From NCBI GenBank assembly GCA_013373085.1, contig JABXIM010000038.1, positions 19,116 through 83,115 on the forward strand: a DNA stretch of 64,000 nucleotides, read 5' to 3'. Below the pieces are notes generated by a model, which saw only the letters and a list, made by a program, of their open reading frames with translations, was not told the DNA's origin and did no database searches. The position numbers and the translations under genes are program-made. Shown piece after piece: positions 34,871 to 44,442 of this stretch; within the stretch, counting starts at the first letter, position 1, and every line of letters starts with the position of its first letter. The DNA comes from Oceanospirillaceae bacterium (GTDB lineage Bacteria > Pseudomonadota > Gammaproteobacteria > Pseudomonadales > Balneatricaceae).

Positions 34871-35494
34871 ATGCTTAATCCATTCCGGGACAGCAGACCG
34901 GAAAAGCTTGTTCGGGCCATCGAAAAGGACGACGCCGTGGCGTTGGCCAAAGTGTTGAGCAAGGCCGATACCGACTTTCTCAACCGTCCGCTTCATGACA
35001 GCCGGCACGCGGCGGAACTCGCCATTCTTGCCGGCCGGCCGAAGCTACTGGTCCAGATCCTCGCCGCCGGCGCCGATACCCATGGCCACGCCCGTGATGG
35101 CCACAGCCTGATGGAATGCGCGCTGCTCCATCCGCACGAAAGCCTGGGCCTTATCGGCGCCCTGCTGCAGGCCGGAGCGGACCCGAACGCCGCCGGCCAC
35201 GATGGGCAGCCCCCGCTGCACGCCTGCTTCGATCATTGCCCGCCCGAGCGGCTGATGCTACATCTGAGCAGGCTGTTGCAATCCGGCGCCGCCATCGACT
35301 GCCGAGACCGTGACGGCCGTTCGCTGATCGACCGGGCACTGCTCAGCCAACGCCGGGAGCTGATACACTTTGTCATTCATTCCGGGTGCACCTTCCCCGA
35401 TAACGCGCCCGGATCACTGGACGCCGAAACCTGGGAGTACGCCCGCAGGTGCTGTCAGGACTACCAGATCCGGCAGCAGTTTCTGGCCAACTGA
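34871..35494 (+). CDS. Ankyrin-repeat protein
   Basis: The 207-residue soluble protein contains about four ankyrin-type repeats: HAAELAILAGRPKLLVQILAAGADTHGHARDG, HSLMECALLHPHESLGLIGALLQAGADPNAAGHDG, PPLHACFDHCPPERLMLHLSRLLQSGAAIDCRDRDG, and RSLIDRALLSQRRELIHFVIHSGC. There is no signal peptide, so it is likely a cytoplasmic protein-binding scaffold with an unidentified partner. It lies 38 bases upstream of the asparaginase ATG on the same strand and may be co-transcribed with it. Confidence 0.86.
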   Translation: MLNPFRDSRPEKLVRAIEKDDAVALAKVLSKADTDFLNRPLHDSRHAAELAILAGRPKLLVQILAAGADTHGHARDGHSLMECALLHPHESLGLIGALLQAGADPNAAGHDGQPPLHACFDHCPPERLMLHLSRLLQSGAAIDCRDRDGRSLIDRALLSQRRELIHFVIHSGCTFPDNAPGSLDAETWEYARRCCQDYQIRQQFLAN

Positions 35495-35532
35495 GCAATC
35501 GGCGCTGGCCTTTGCCCTGGAGACAAGTGCCC

Positions 35533-36546
35533 ATGAAATCCAACGTACTGATCATCCATACCGGCGGTACGATCGGCATGCACCCGTCAGACCAAGGCTA
35601 TGTGCCGGTGCCGGGCTTCGAGGCCCTGCTGCGGGAACGCCTGATCGGCCAGGCCCATCAAAATCTGCCCCGCTTCGACCTGCTGGAGTTCGAAAAGCTC
35701 ATCGACAGCTCCAATATACAGCCCTCCGACTGGACCCGGATCGGCCGTACCCTGGTGGACAAGTACGCGCAATACGACGGTTTCGTGGTACTCCACGGCA
35801 CCGACACCATGGCCTACACCGCCGCGATGCTGTCGTTTATGCTGCAGGGACTCGACAAGCCTGTGATCCTGACCGGCTCCCAGATCCCGTTGATCGAACC
35901 GCGCAACGACGCCCTCGATAACCTCGTTACGGCTTTGATCATCGCCGGCAATTACCCGGTACCCGAGGTGAGCCTCTACTTCAACGGCCGCCTGCTGCGC
36001 GGAAACCGGGCCTGCAAGTTGAGAGCGACCGGCTTCGATGCCTTCGATACGCCCAACTGCCCCTGGCTGGGACAGGTCGGCATCCATATCGAGCTGCAGG
36101 AGCATCTGCTGCTGGAACGGGGAACCCCGCAATTCCTGGTGCCGGATTTCGACCCTCAGGCGGTGTCGCTGCTGCACCTCTATCCCGGGATACCTGGCGC
36201 GCTGGCCGCCCAACTGCTGCAGAACCCGGCGCTGAAGGGACTCTTGCTTCGCAGTTACGGCGTCGGCAACCCGCCAGACGGCAACCGCGAGTTGATGGAT
36301 GCGCTGATCGACGCGGAACATCGCGGCGTCGTCGTCGTCAATCTGACCCAATGCCTGCAGGGCAAGGTCAGCCAGGGCGCTTACGCCACCGGAGCGACGC
36401 TGAACCGTCTCGGCGTGGTACCGGGCAGCGACCTGACAGTGGAAGCCGCCTTCACCAAGCTACACTTCCTGATTGCCCGGGGCCTGAACGCCGACCAGAT
36501 CCGGGAACAGATGCAGGTCTCCATCTGCGGCGAACAGAGTTCGTAG
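35533..36546 (+). CDS. ansA: Type I (cytoplasmic) L-asparaginase
   Basis: The 337-residue enzyme lacks a signal peptide, which fits the cytoplasmic type I enzyme (E. coli AnsA has 338). It hydrolyses asparagine to aspartate and ammonia. The first active-site threonine is in IIHTGGTIGM, the second in VLHGTDTMAYTAAMLSFM, and GSQIPLIEPRNDALDNL follows. The ATG at 35533 is preceded by GGAG. The stop codon TAG lies inside the left arm of an inverted repeat (36542-36556), so the repeat directly abuts the gene end. Confidence 0.94.
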   Translation: MKSNVLIIHTGGTIGMHPSDQGYVPVPGFEALLRERLIGQAHQNLPRFDLLEFEKLIDSSNIQPSDWTRIGRTLVDKYAQYDGFVVLHGTDTMAYTAAMLSFMLQGLDKPVILTGSQIPLIEPRNDALDNLVTALIIAGNYPVPEVSLYFNGRLLRGNRACKLRATGFDAFDTPNCPWLGQVGIHIELQEHLLLERGTPQFLVPDFDPQAVSLLHLYPGIPGALAAQLLQNPALKGLLLRSYGVGNPPDGNRELMDALIDAEHRGVVVVNLTQCLQGKVSQGAYATGATLNRLGVVPGSDLTVEAAFTKLHFLIARGLNADQIREQMQVSICGEQSS

Positions 36547-36632
36547 GATGGGTGGAACGGCGCTTGAACATCGGCTTTCCGATCGTGATGCCATTCGGCT
36601 ACCCCTACCCAGGCGGCTCCACCCATCCTACG
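36542..36632. repeat. 91-bp palindromic element with GTAGGATGGGTGGA arms
   Basis: CGTAGGATGGGTGGA (36542-36556) and TCCACCCATCCTACG (36618-36632) are a perfect 15-bp inverted repeat. The interior holds ATCGG-CTTT-CCGAT. It is related to the shorter repeat at 10403-10443. The left arm contains the asparaginase stop codon, and the convergent MOSC gene ends 21 bases beyond the right arm. Confidence 0.75.
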
Positions 36633-36652
36633 GCTGCATCGCTTGTCCCACC

Positions 36653-37153
36653 CTACGCCCGGTCCGGGCCGCTTTGTTCGTCCTCGACGGCGATCACGCT
36701 GTCGCCAACCCGTATCCGCCCGCCCTCGATAACGCGGGCACAGAGGCCGCCAATACCACGCATGGCGTTGAAGCCACCGGGCCCTAACGCCTTTTCCATG
36801 CGTGAACAGGGATGGCACTGCCCGGCCCCCTCCAGCAACACCTCGCCAATCCGGAAACGCCGGCCGCTGAGTGCCTGCAGGCTGATACCGCGAACCAGCA
36901 GGTTGCGTCGCAACAGCCGCGGGTCAACGGAGTCGACGTGCAGCAGCGATGCCAGCACCGGCAGCATTTCGGCCTGAAAAAGCGTGACCTGGCGCTTGCT
37001 GTCGACACGCCCCTGGAAGCGATCGCCAACGATGCCCGTTCCCGGCGCAATCTCCGCCTGCTGCAGGCCCTGCATCGCCTCCTCGCGGGACGGACGAATC
37101 AGTATCCGCTCCAGGCGCCCCTGTTGCGGCAGCGTTGCCAGTAACTGCGCCAT
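36653..37153 (-). CDS. MOSC domain protein
   Basis: The 166-residue protein is a single MOSC domain, the molybdenum-cofactor sulfurase C-terminal fold found in YiiM/YuaD-type proteins. The family patterns are GIVGDRFQGR, QVTLFQAEMLP, LRRNLLVRGISLQALSGRRFRIGEVLLEGAGQCHPCSRME with its conserved cysteine, and GLCARVIEGGRIRVGDSV. It may transfer sulfur or reduce a substrate with molybdenum cofactor; no Moco gene other than moeB (40255) is near. ATG 37153 gives MAQLLATLP; ATG 37165 is four codons further out. It is divergent from the antiporter gene. Confidence 0.85.
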   Translation of the reverse strand: MAQLLATLPQQGRLERILIRPSREEAMQGLQQAEIAPGTGIVGDRFQGRVDSKRQVTLFQAEMLPVLASLLHVDSVDPRLLRRNLLVRGISLQALSGRRFRIGEVLLEGAGQCHPCSRMEKALGPGGFNAMRGIGGLCARVIEGGRIRVGDSVIAVEDEQSGPDRA

Positions 37154-37298
37154 ATTCCCACGCATAGTTGCCGCCAATCGGCGCCCTCGTATAATGAAGT
37201 TCAGTCTATGTGCGCCCCTGCACAGCCGCCTTCGACAGACCATGGACAGCTTCCGTCGAGCCACCTCCGGGCGCCACTTCAACTCAAGGATAGAATGC

Positions 37299-39008
37299 AT
37301 GACCTCCCTGTTCCTGCTTGTCGGCGCCCTGATGCTGATGCTCAGCATCCTGCTCAGCCCCCTTTCCAACCGTGTCGGCATGCCGGTTCTGTTGCTGTTT
37401 CTCGGCGTCGGCATGCTTGCTGGCGAGGATGGTATCGGCCACATCCAGTACGACGATTTCGAAACCGCGTTCCTGGTCGGTAACCTGGCACTGGCGGTGA
37501 TACTGCTGGATGGCGGTATGCGTACCCGCGGCGAAACCTTCCGTGTCGGCCTGCGCCCGGCGCTGATGCTGGCCACCGTCGGGGTATTGGTCACAGCCCT
37601 GCTGACGGGGCTCGCAGCCTACCTGATTTTCGACCTGCCGCTTCTCGACGCCCTGCTGGTCGGCACCATCGTCTCGTCGACCGATGCCGCGGCAGTCTTC
37701 GCGCTGCTGCAGGGTCGCGGTCTCAACCTCAACGCCCGTGTCGGCGCCACCCTTGAAATCGAGTCCGGCAGCAACGACCCGATGGCGATCTTCCTGACGC
37801 TGGTGCTGATCGAACTGATCACCCAGAACCAGGGCGCCTCGCTCTGGTCCGCACCGCTGATGCTGGTGCAGCAGTTCGGTATCGGCGCCCTCTGCGGCTG
37901 GCTCGGCGGCCAGCTGCTGGTGTTCCTGATCAACCGCGTCAACCTGGTCACGGCGCTCTATCCACTGCTGGTGACCGCCTCGGGCCTGTTCATTTTCGCC
38001 GGCACCAACGCCCTCGGCGGCAGCGGTTTCCTGGCGATCTATCTGGCCGGTGTGGTGCTCGGCAACCATCGCGTCCGCATGATGCCGGCGATCCTGCAGG
38101 TACATGACGGTCTGGCCTGGCTGGCCCAGCTATGCATGTTCCTGCTCCTGGGCCTGCTCGTCGACCCGTCCGAGCTGCTGGTGATCGCGCCGGCCGGCCT
38201 GGCGCTGGCGGCGGTACTGATCCTGGTGGCGCGGCCGCTGGCGACAGCCGGCAGCCTCTGGCCGTTCAAGTTCAACCTCCGCGAGACCGGCTTCATCGCC
38301 TGGACCGGCCTGCGTGGCGCCGTGCCGATCGTGCTGGCGCTGTTTCCGGTGATGGCCGGTATCGAGCAGGCAACGCTTCTGTTCAACATCGCCTTCGTCA
38401 TCGTGCTGGTATCACTGGTGATACAGGGCACCAGCCTGGCGCCGATCGCACGCCTGCTGAAGCTGGAAGTACCGGGCCACGAGGAAGCGCACCGCCGCAT
38501 ACCGATCGACGTCCCGGCGGTCGGCGAACACGAGTTGCTGCTGTTCCGCCTCCAGGGCGAACGCTGGGAACGGCCGGCGCCACTCGGTGGGCTGCGCCTG
38601 CCCCCGGACAGCGGGATCGCCGCGGTATTCCGAGACGGCCGCTATCTGCCACCGGCCCCCAGCACCAGCCTGCATGCGGGCGACCTGATCGCAGTGGTCG
38701 GCCGACCGGACCAGATCGATGCTCTCGGGCATCAGTTCAACGCGCCGCACGGCCCGAAACGCCTTGGCGAGATGGCGTTCTTCGGCGAATTCGTCCTGCA
38801 CGGCGATGCGCAGCTGGCAGACGTCGAGCAGGCCTACGGCATCCGTATCGATCAGGAAGATTCGCAGCAGACGCTGTCGGCATGCATCGCGCGCCACCAG
38901 CACGGTCACCCGGTGGTCGGCGATAGCCTGATGCTCGGCCCGGTGACACTGGTGGTGAAGGCGGTTGAAGGCGACAGGGTCACCCACGTTGGCCTCAAGT
39001 TGCATTGA
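37299..39008 (+). CDS. nhaP2: Potassium/proton antiporter NhaP2 (CvrA)
   Basis: The 569-residue protein is of the CPA1 family, with a twelve- to thirteen-span transport domain (about 1-395). Typical motifs are LLLFLGVGMLAGEDGIG, NLALAVILLDGGMRT, VGTIVSSTDAAAVFALL, LEIESGSNDPMAIFLT and ETGFIAWTGLRGAVPIVLALFP. The C-terminal cytoplasmic part has a TrkA-C-type domain and a CorC-like tail, as in E. coli CvrA (578). Activity is K+ efflux against protons, protecting against osmotic and alkali stress. The start was set at ATG 37299, eight bases after AAGGA; the longer frame overlaps the MOSC gene. Confidence 0.92.
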   Translation: MTSLFLLVGALMLMLSILLSPLSNRVGMPVLLLFLGVGMLAGEDGIGHIQYDDFETAFLVGNLALAVILLDGGMRTRGETFRVGLRPALMLATVGVLVTALLTGLAAYLIFDLPLLDALLVGTIVSSTDAAAVFALLQGRGLNLNARVGATLEIESGSNDPMAIFLTLVLIELITQNQGASLWSAPLMLVQQFGIGALCGWLGGQLLVFLINRVNLVTALYPLLVTASGLFIFAGTNALGGSGFLAIYLAGVVLGNHRVRMMPAILQVHDGLAWLAQLCMFLLLGLLVDPSELLVIAPAGLALAAVLILVARPLATAGSLWPFKFNLRETGFIAWTGLRGAVPIVLALFPVMAGIEQATLLFNIAFVIVLVSLVIQGTSLAPIARLLKLEVPGHEEAHRRIPIDVPAVGEHELLLFRLQGERWERPAPLGGLRLPPDSGIAAVFRDGRYLPPAPSTSLHAGDLIAVVGRPDQIDALGHQFNAPHGPKRLGEMAFFGEFVLHGDAQLADVEQAYGIRIDQEDSQQTLSACIARHQHGHPVVGDSLMLGPVTLVVKAVEGDRVTHVGLKLH

Positions 39009-39138
39009 TTGCAGGCTTGAGAAGTGAGTGGTACTGGCTGAGGCAGGTTCCTGAGCCGTAAAGCGAAATGGGATGCGGCCCCTTGCGCCTTATCACTCAC
39101 TACTTACAACTCACCACTGACCGATTGCCCCCGGAAAC

Positions 39139-39166
39139 AACGAAGGCGCCAGATGGCGCCTTCGTT
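39139..39166. terminator. Palindromic terminator between nhaP2 and ridA
   Basis: AACGAAGGCGCC (39139-39150) and GGCGCCTTCGTT (39155-39166) form a perfect 12-bp stem with the loop AGAT. T-runs are short, but the place between convergent genes and stem strength support termination in both directions. Confidence 0.7.
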
Positions 39167-39180
39167 ACGAGGAGAACCCC

Positions 39181-39534
39181 TTACTTCTTGACCGCAGCGG
39201 TGACCGAAATCTCGACCAGCAGCTCCGGGCGCGCCATGCGGGCTTCGACGCAGGCGCGGGCAGGCGCGTGCCCCTGGGGTACCCAGGCGTCCCAGACTTC
39301 GTTCATCGCAGCGAAGTCCTTCATGTCGCGGACATAGACGGTCGCGGACAGCATGTGCTCGCGGTCGCTGCCGGCCTGCTCCAGCAAGTGATCGACCTTC
39401 GCCAGCATGGTGCGGGTCTGCTCGCGGATATCGGCGTTAGCATCTTCGGCCACCTGGCCACAGAGATAGATGGTGTCGTTGTGAATGACGATCCGGCTCA
39501 TGCGCTGGCCGGTTTCCATGCGGGTAATGCTCAT
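39181..39534 (-). CDS. RidA family enamine/imine deaminase-like protein
   Basis: The 117-residue single-domain protein has the RidA/YjgF fold. Recognisable are [15 protein letters not shown], the family region [50 protein letters not shown], and the conserved arginine segment [19 protein letters not shown]. RidA proteins hydrolyse reactive imines formed by PLP enzymes, and this one resembles the RutC/YoaB-like branches as much as RidA itself. ATG 39534 is preceded by AGGA; a hairpin lies upstream at 39580-39616. Confidence 0.9.
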   Translation of the reverse strand: MSITRMETGQRMSRIVIHNDTIYLCGQVAEDANADIREQTRTMLAKVDHLLEQAGSDREHMLSATVYVRDMKDFAAMNEVWDAWVPQGHAPARACVEARMARPELLVEISVTAAVKK

Positions 39535-39579
39535 TGGCAGAAGTCCTGTAATTTGCTGAAACGGGTATCCGGAACTCGG

Positions 39580-39616
39580 CCGGTATAAGACCATTATTTT
39601 AATGGCCTCATACCGG
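39580..39616. promoter_or_regulatory. Hairpin between the CoA-binding gene and ridA
   Basis: CCGGTAT (39580-39586) pairs with ATACCGG (39610-39616), and CCATT with AATGG inside, around the loop ATTTT. It is 46 bases before the ridA start and 113 bases after the CoA-binding gene, so it may end the upstream transcript or shape the ridA leader. The rest of 39535-39728 shows nothing else. Confidence 0.4.
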
Positions 39617-39728
39617 TAAGCCAGACAAGACTTCTGGAATAGGCGCTGTTTGCCAGGAAACTTTCCTGTAATTACGCCATAGGCAGCAAAGCTGCCGGTT
39701 AGGTGCAAGCGTTCACGAAAAGCAGGGA

Positions 39729-40139
39729 CTACAGTCCCAGGCGTGGAATCTCCAGCGCCGGACAGCGGTCCATGACGACCGCCATGCCCGACTCAGCCGC
39801 GCGTTCGGCCGCCGGCTCGTTGATGACGCCCAGCTGCATCCAGACCGCCTTGGCCTGCGCTTCGATGGCATCGTCGACGGCATCGCCGGCACCAACCGAG
39901 TTGCGAAAGATATCCACAAGGTCGATCGGCTCGTCAATTTCCGACAACGATGCGCGCACGGCCTGACCGTGGATGGTGGAGCCGGCCTCGTTGGGGTTGA
40001 CCGGGATCACCCGATAACCCTTGGCCAGCAGATAGCCCATGACCTGATGACTGGCCCGGTGCGGGCGTGGGCTGGCGCCCACCAGGGCGATGGTCTTGCT
40101 GTTCACCAGGATGTCGCGAATGATCTTGTCGTCGCTCAA
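39729..40139 (-). CDS. CoA-binding (YccU-like) protein
   Basis: The 136-residue single-domain protein has a Rossmann-like CoA-binding fold: [39 protein letters not shown], then [20 protein letters not shown], and [33 protein letters not shown] with its conserved cysteine. The function is unknown; E. coli YccU is the reference. I prefer TTG 40139, since GGAGG lies upstream and the length then equals the family's; ATG 40223 would add 28 unrelated residues. Confidence 0.85.
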   Translation of the reverse strand: MSDDKIIRDILVNSKTIALVGASPRPHRASHQVMGYLLAKGYRVIPVNPNEAGSTIHGQAVRASLSEIDEPIDLVDIFRNSVGAGDAVDDAIEAQAKAVWMQLGVINEPAAERAAESGMAVVMDRCPALEIPRLGL

Positions 40140-40254
40140 AACCTTGCCTCCCGTCCGGTCGACTGGTGCCACCGGACTCACAATGACGCCGTGGCGTCCT
40201 CTTAACTCGAAACGTGCATTCATTTCCCGGCTTTCCCTGCATGCAAGGTCACTT

Positions 40255-41007
40255 TCAGTCTTTCGGCCCACACACAGGACATTGGGGGTCCTTCTTCAAC
40301 TTCAAGGTCCGCCAGTCCATGCTGTGGGCATCCAGTAGCTGCAGTCTGCCGACCAGAGGACGGCCGATGCTCGCCAGCACCTTGAGCGCTTCCATTGCCT
40401 GCACCGAACCGATGATGCCGACCAGCGGCGACAGCACACCGGATTCCGAGCAGGTCAGGCTTTCCTCCTCGCCCTCGCGGTATAGGCACTGGTAGCAGGG
40501 GGAGTCTGGCTGGTTGGGGTCGTATACAGCCACCTGTCCTTCGAGACGGATGGCGGCACCGGAGACCAGCGGGCGCTTATGCTTGAAACAGGCGCGGTTG
40601 ATCGCGAACCGGGTACTGAAGTTGTCGCAGCAATCCACGACCAGGTCGACGGTCGCGACCAGCTCTTCCAGCCCCTGAGGGGAAAGTCGTTCGTACAATG
40701 TTTGGATTACGACATCGGGATTTAGTGCCTTCAGCGTTTCCCGCGCCGATTCCACCTTGGGAGTACCGATACGGCCGCTGTGGTGAACGATCTGGCGCTG
40801 CAGATTGCTGAGGTCGACGTCATCGTCATCGACCAGCACCAGCTCGCCGACACCGGCCGCCGCCAGATACATGGCCACCGGACTGCCGAGCCCGCCAAGG
40901 CCGACGATCAGCACCCTGGACCCGAGCCAGGCCTCCTGGCCTTCAATTTCCACTTCCGGCAGCATTATCTGCCGGCTGTAACGCAAAAGTTGTTCATCGC
41001 TGAGCAT
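40255..41007 (-). CDS. moeB: Molybdopterin-synthase adenylyltransferase MoeB
   Basis: The 250-residue E1-like enzyme activates the C-terminal glycine of MoaD for sulfur transfer. The ATP-binding GLGGLGSPVAMYLAAAGVG, catalytic arginine region DLSNLQRQIVHH, the zinc cysteines (CYQCLY and CPVCG) and DCCDNFSTRFAINRAC are present. E. coli MoeB has 249 residues. The start overlaps the prmC end by 14 bases, which places it last in the hemA-prfA-prmC-moeB series, the order known in Pseudomonas. Confidence 0.94.
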   Translation of the reverse strand: MLSDEQLLRYSRQIMLPEVEIEGQEAWLGSRVLIVGLGGLGSPVAMYLAAAGVGELVLVDDDDVDLSNLQRQIVHHSGRIGTPKVESARETLKALNPDVVIQTLYERLSPQGLEELVATVDLVVDCCDNFSTRFAINRACFKHKRPLVSGAAIRLEGQVAVYDPNQPDSPCYQCLYREGEEESLTCSESGVLSPLVGIIGSVQAMEALKVLASIGRPLVGRLQLLDAHSMDWRTLKLKKDPQCPVCGPKD

Positions 41008-41854
41008 TGTTGTTTTCCTCCTCGGGTGCTTCCGGCTGCTGCGCCAGCGTCACCCGGTCTCTGTTGCCCAGATCCTGTACCGTCTCGATGCTGCGGTAGC
41101 CCCTGGCAGCCAGCAGCTCCCGCACCGCGGCGCCCTGATCGTGACCGTGCTCGAACAGCAGCCAGCCGCCGGGCAGCAGGTGATCGCGAGCCCCGTCGGC
41201 GATCAGGGCGATGTCGGCGAGTCCGCAATCCGCGGCAACCAGCGCGCTTTTCGGCTCGAAGCGCACGTCGCCCTGCGCCAGGTGCGGATCTTCCGGGTCG
41301 ATATAGGGCGGGTTGCTGACGATCATGGCGAAGCGCCCGTCGAGTGGCTCGAACCAGCTGCCGGGGACGAAGCGGGCATTGCCGATCCCGAGCCGCAGGC
41401 GGTTGCGCTCGGCAAGCGCGACGGCGTCGTCGATGCGATCGCAGCCGACCACCGTCCAGTGCGGCCTTTCGCTGGCCAAAGCCAGCGCAATGGCGCCGGT
41501 ACCGGTGCCGAGATCCGCCACCCGGTGATCGCCGTCCGGCAGCCGCTCGAGCGCCTGCTCTACCAGGGTTTCGGTATCAGGACGGGGAATCAGCGTCGCC
41601 GGACTGACCTCCAGGTCCAGCGTCCAGAAGCCGCGACGCCCGGTCAGGTGCGCCACCGGCTCACCGGCTTGGCGCCGCGCCAGCAGCGCCTCGAAGGCTT
41701 CCGCATCCTCGTCGCTGAGCACTTTGTCGGGATGCATGAACAGGTAAGTCCGGCCACAGCCCAGCAGGTGGCACAGCAACAGCTCGATATCCAGCCGCGG
41801 ACTGTCGCTGTCGGTCAGTTGCGCGGCAAGCGCCAGCGCCTCGGCGATGGTCAT
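40994..41854 (-). CDS. prmC: Release-factor glutamine methyltransferase PrmC
   Basis: The 286-residue methyltransferase modifies the GGQ glutamine of the release factor encoded next to it. The N-terminal helical domain (about 1-75) is followed by the SAM motif RVADLGTGTGAIALALA and the catalytic NPPY in IVSNPPYIDPEDP. The length is near E. coli PrmC (277). It begins three bases after the prfA stop, so the modifying enzyme is made from the same message as its substrate. Confidence 0.95.
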   Translation of the reverse strand: MTIAEALALAAQLTDSDSPRLDIELLLCHLLGCGRTYLFMHPDKVLSDEDAEAFEALLARRQAGEPVAHLTGRRGFWTLDLEVSPATLIPRPDTETLVEQALERLPDGDHRVADLGTGTGAIALALASERPHWTVVGCDRIDDAVALAERNRLRLGIGNARFVPGSWFEPLDGRFAMIVSNPPYIDPEDPHLAQGDVRFEPKSALVAADCGLADIALIADGARDHLLPGGWLLFEHGHDQGAAVRELLAARGYRSIETVQDLGNRDRVTLAQQPEAPEEENNNAQR

Positions 41855-41857
41855 TGC

Positions 41858-42946
<1,089 letters not shown>

Positions 42947-43016
42947 CTGTTCGTGTCCAGCGATAAAGGTGGGCCGGAGGGGTCGGAGCCGGTGCAAAAG
43001 CCCGGCATCGCAATCA

Positions 43017-44288
43017 TCATGACCCGGAGCCCTGGGTGTCGGTGAGCTGATAAAGCTCCTGTGCCAGCTGCAGCAGGTCAGAGCGACCATCGGCGCTGGC
43101 CTTGCGCAACTGGGTCGTCGGCGTATGCAGAATCTTGTTGGTCAGGCGGTTCGCGAGCAGCTTGAGCACGTCTTCCGCCGGCTTGCCGCTGCGCAGCTGC
43201 TTCAGCGCCTGTTCCAGCGCCTCGTCACGGTGCACTTCGGTGCGTCTGCGCAGCGCCGTGACGGTATCGACAGCCTCGAGTTCGCGCAGCTGGCGCATGA
43301 AGGCCCCGGCGCCTCTCTCGATGATGGCTTCGGCGTCCAGCGCAGCCATCTCGCGGGAACGCTGATTTTCCTCGATCACTTCCTGCAGGTCGTCGACGCT
43401 GTAGAGGTAAACGTCGTCCAGTTCTCCGACCTGCGGCTCGATATCCCGCGGCACCGCGATGTCGACCATGAAGATCGGCTTGTGCTTGCGTTTCTTCAGC
43501 GCCCGCTCAACCGCGCCCTTGCCCAGTATCGGCAACTGGCTGGCGGTCGAGGCGATGACGATATCGCTCTCGGCCAGCGCGTCGGGAATGTCGCCGAGCA
43601 GAATGGCGTTGGCGCCGACCGACTCGGCCAGCGCACGGCCACGGCTCAGCGTGCGGTTCGCCACCGTCATCGACTTCACCCCCGCCTGCTGCAGGTGGCG
43701 CGCCACCAGCTCGATGGTTTCGCCGGCGCCGATCAGTAGTGCGCGGCTGGTGCCCAGGTCGGAGAAGATGTGCTGCGCCAGGCTGACGGCGGCGTAGGCC
43801 ACCGACACCGGATTCTGGCCGATGGCGGTGTCGGTGCGCACCTGCTTGGCGATAGCGAAGGTCTGCTGGAACAGACGGCCGAGCTCAGCGCCGACCAGGC
43901 CGTGCTCCTGCGACAGGGCATAGGCGGATTTCAGCTGGCCGAGTATCTGCGGTTCGCCCAGTACCAGCGAGTCAAGGCCGCTGGCCACCCGCATCATGTG
44001 CTGCGCGGCGTCGTTGTCCCAGTACATGTAGGAGCACTGCTGCAATACCTTGGGGTCGAGCCGGTGGTACTGCCCCAGCCAGTCGAGCAGCGCCCGGGAG
44101 CCTTCCAGGTCGGTCGAGCAGTAGAGTTCCGTGCGATTGCATGTCGACAGGATCGCCATCTCGCGCAGTTGCACCGAGACGCGCGCACGCTCCAGGGCAT
44201 CGACCAGCTGCTCCGGCGTAAAAGCCACTTTTTCGCGCACGTCCAGCGGCGCGGTCTTGTGGTTGATCCCAAGCGCCAGTAGAGCCAT
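43017..44288 (-). CDS. hemA: Glutamyl-tRNA reductase
   Basis: The 423-residue enzyme reduces glutamyl-tRNA to glutamate semialdehyde, the first committed step of tetrapyrrole synthesis. The catalytic cysteine is in [11 protein letters not shown], with [14 protein letters not shown] before it; the NADPH site is [18 protein letters not shown], and [13 protein letters not shown] follows. E. coli HemA has 418 residues. It starts the hemA-prfA-prmC-moeB series and is divergent from the TPR lipoprotein gene (154 bases between). Confidence 0.96.
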   Translation of the reverse strand: MALLALGINHKTAPLDVREKVAFTPEQLVDALERARVSVQLREMAILSTCNRTELYCSTDLEGSRALLDWLGQYHRLDPKVLQQCSYMYWDNDAAQHMMRVASGLDSLVLGEPQILGQLKSAYALSQEHGLVGAELGRLFQQTFAIAKQVRTDTAIGQNPVSVAYAAVSLAQHIFSDLGTSRALLIGAGETIELVARHLQQAGVKSMTVANRTLSRGRALAESVGANAILLGDIPDALAESDIVIASTASQLPILGKGAVERALKKRKHKPIFMVDIAVPRDIEPQVGELDDVYLYSVDDLQEVIEENQRSREMAALDAEAIIERGAGAFMRQLRELEAVDTVTALRRRTEVHRDEALEQALKQLRSGKPAEDVLKLLANRLTNKILHTPTTQLRKASADGRSDLLQLAQELYQLTDTQGSGS

Positions 44289-44442
44289 TTAAAAGTCGCA
44301 CAACCTCTGCGGAAATATTCAGGCGCGTAATCATACACCTTCTTGGCGCCAAACAGAAAACGCAACACCGGTCGACGCATGACAGCGCCCCTCGGCCTGC
44401 TCTATAGTGACCGCAATACCTCAGGGATTTGAACCAGTATCA

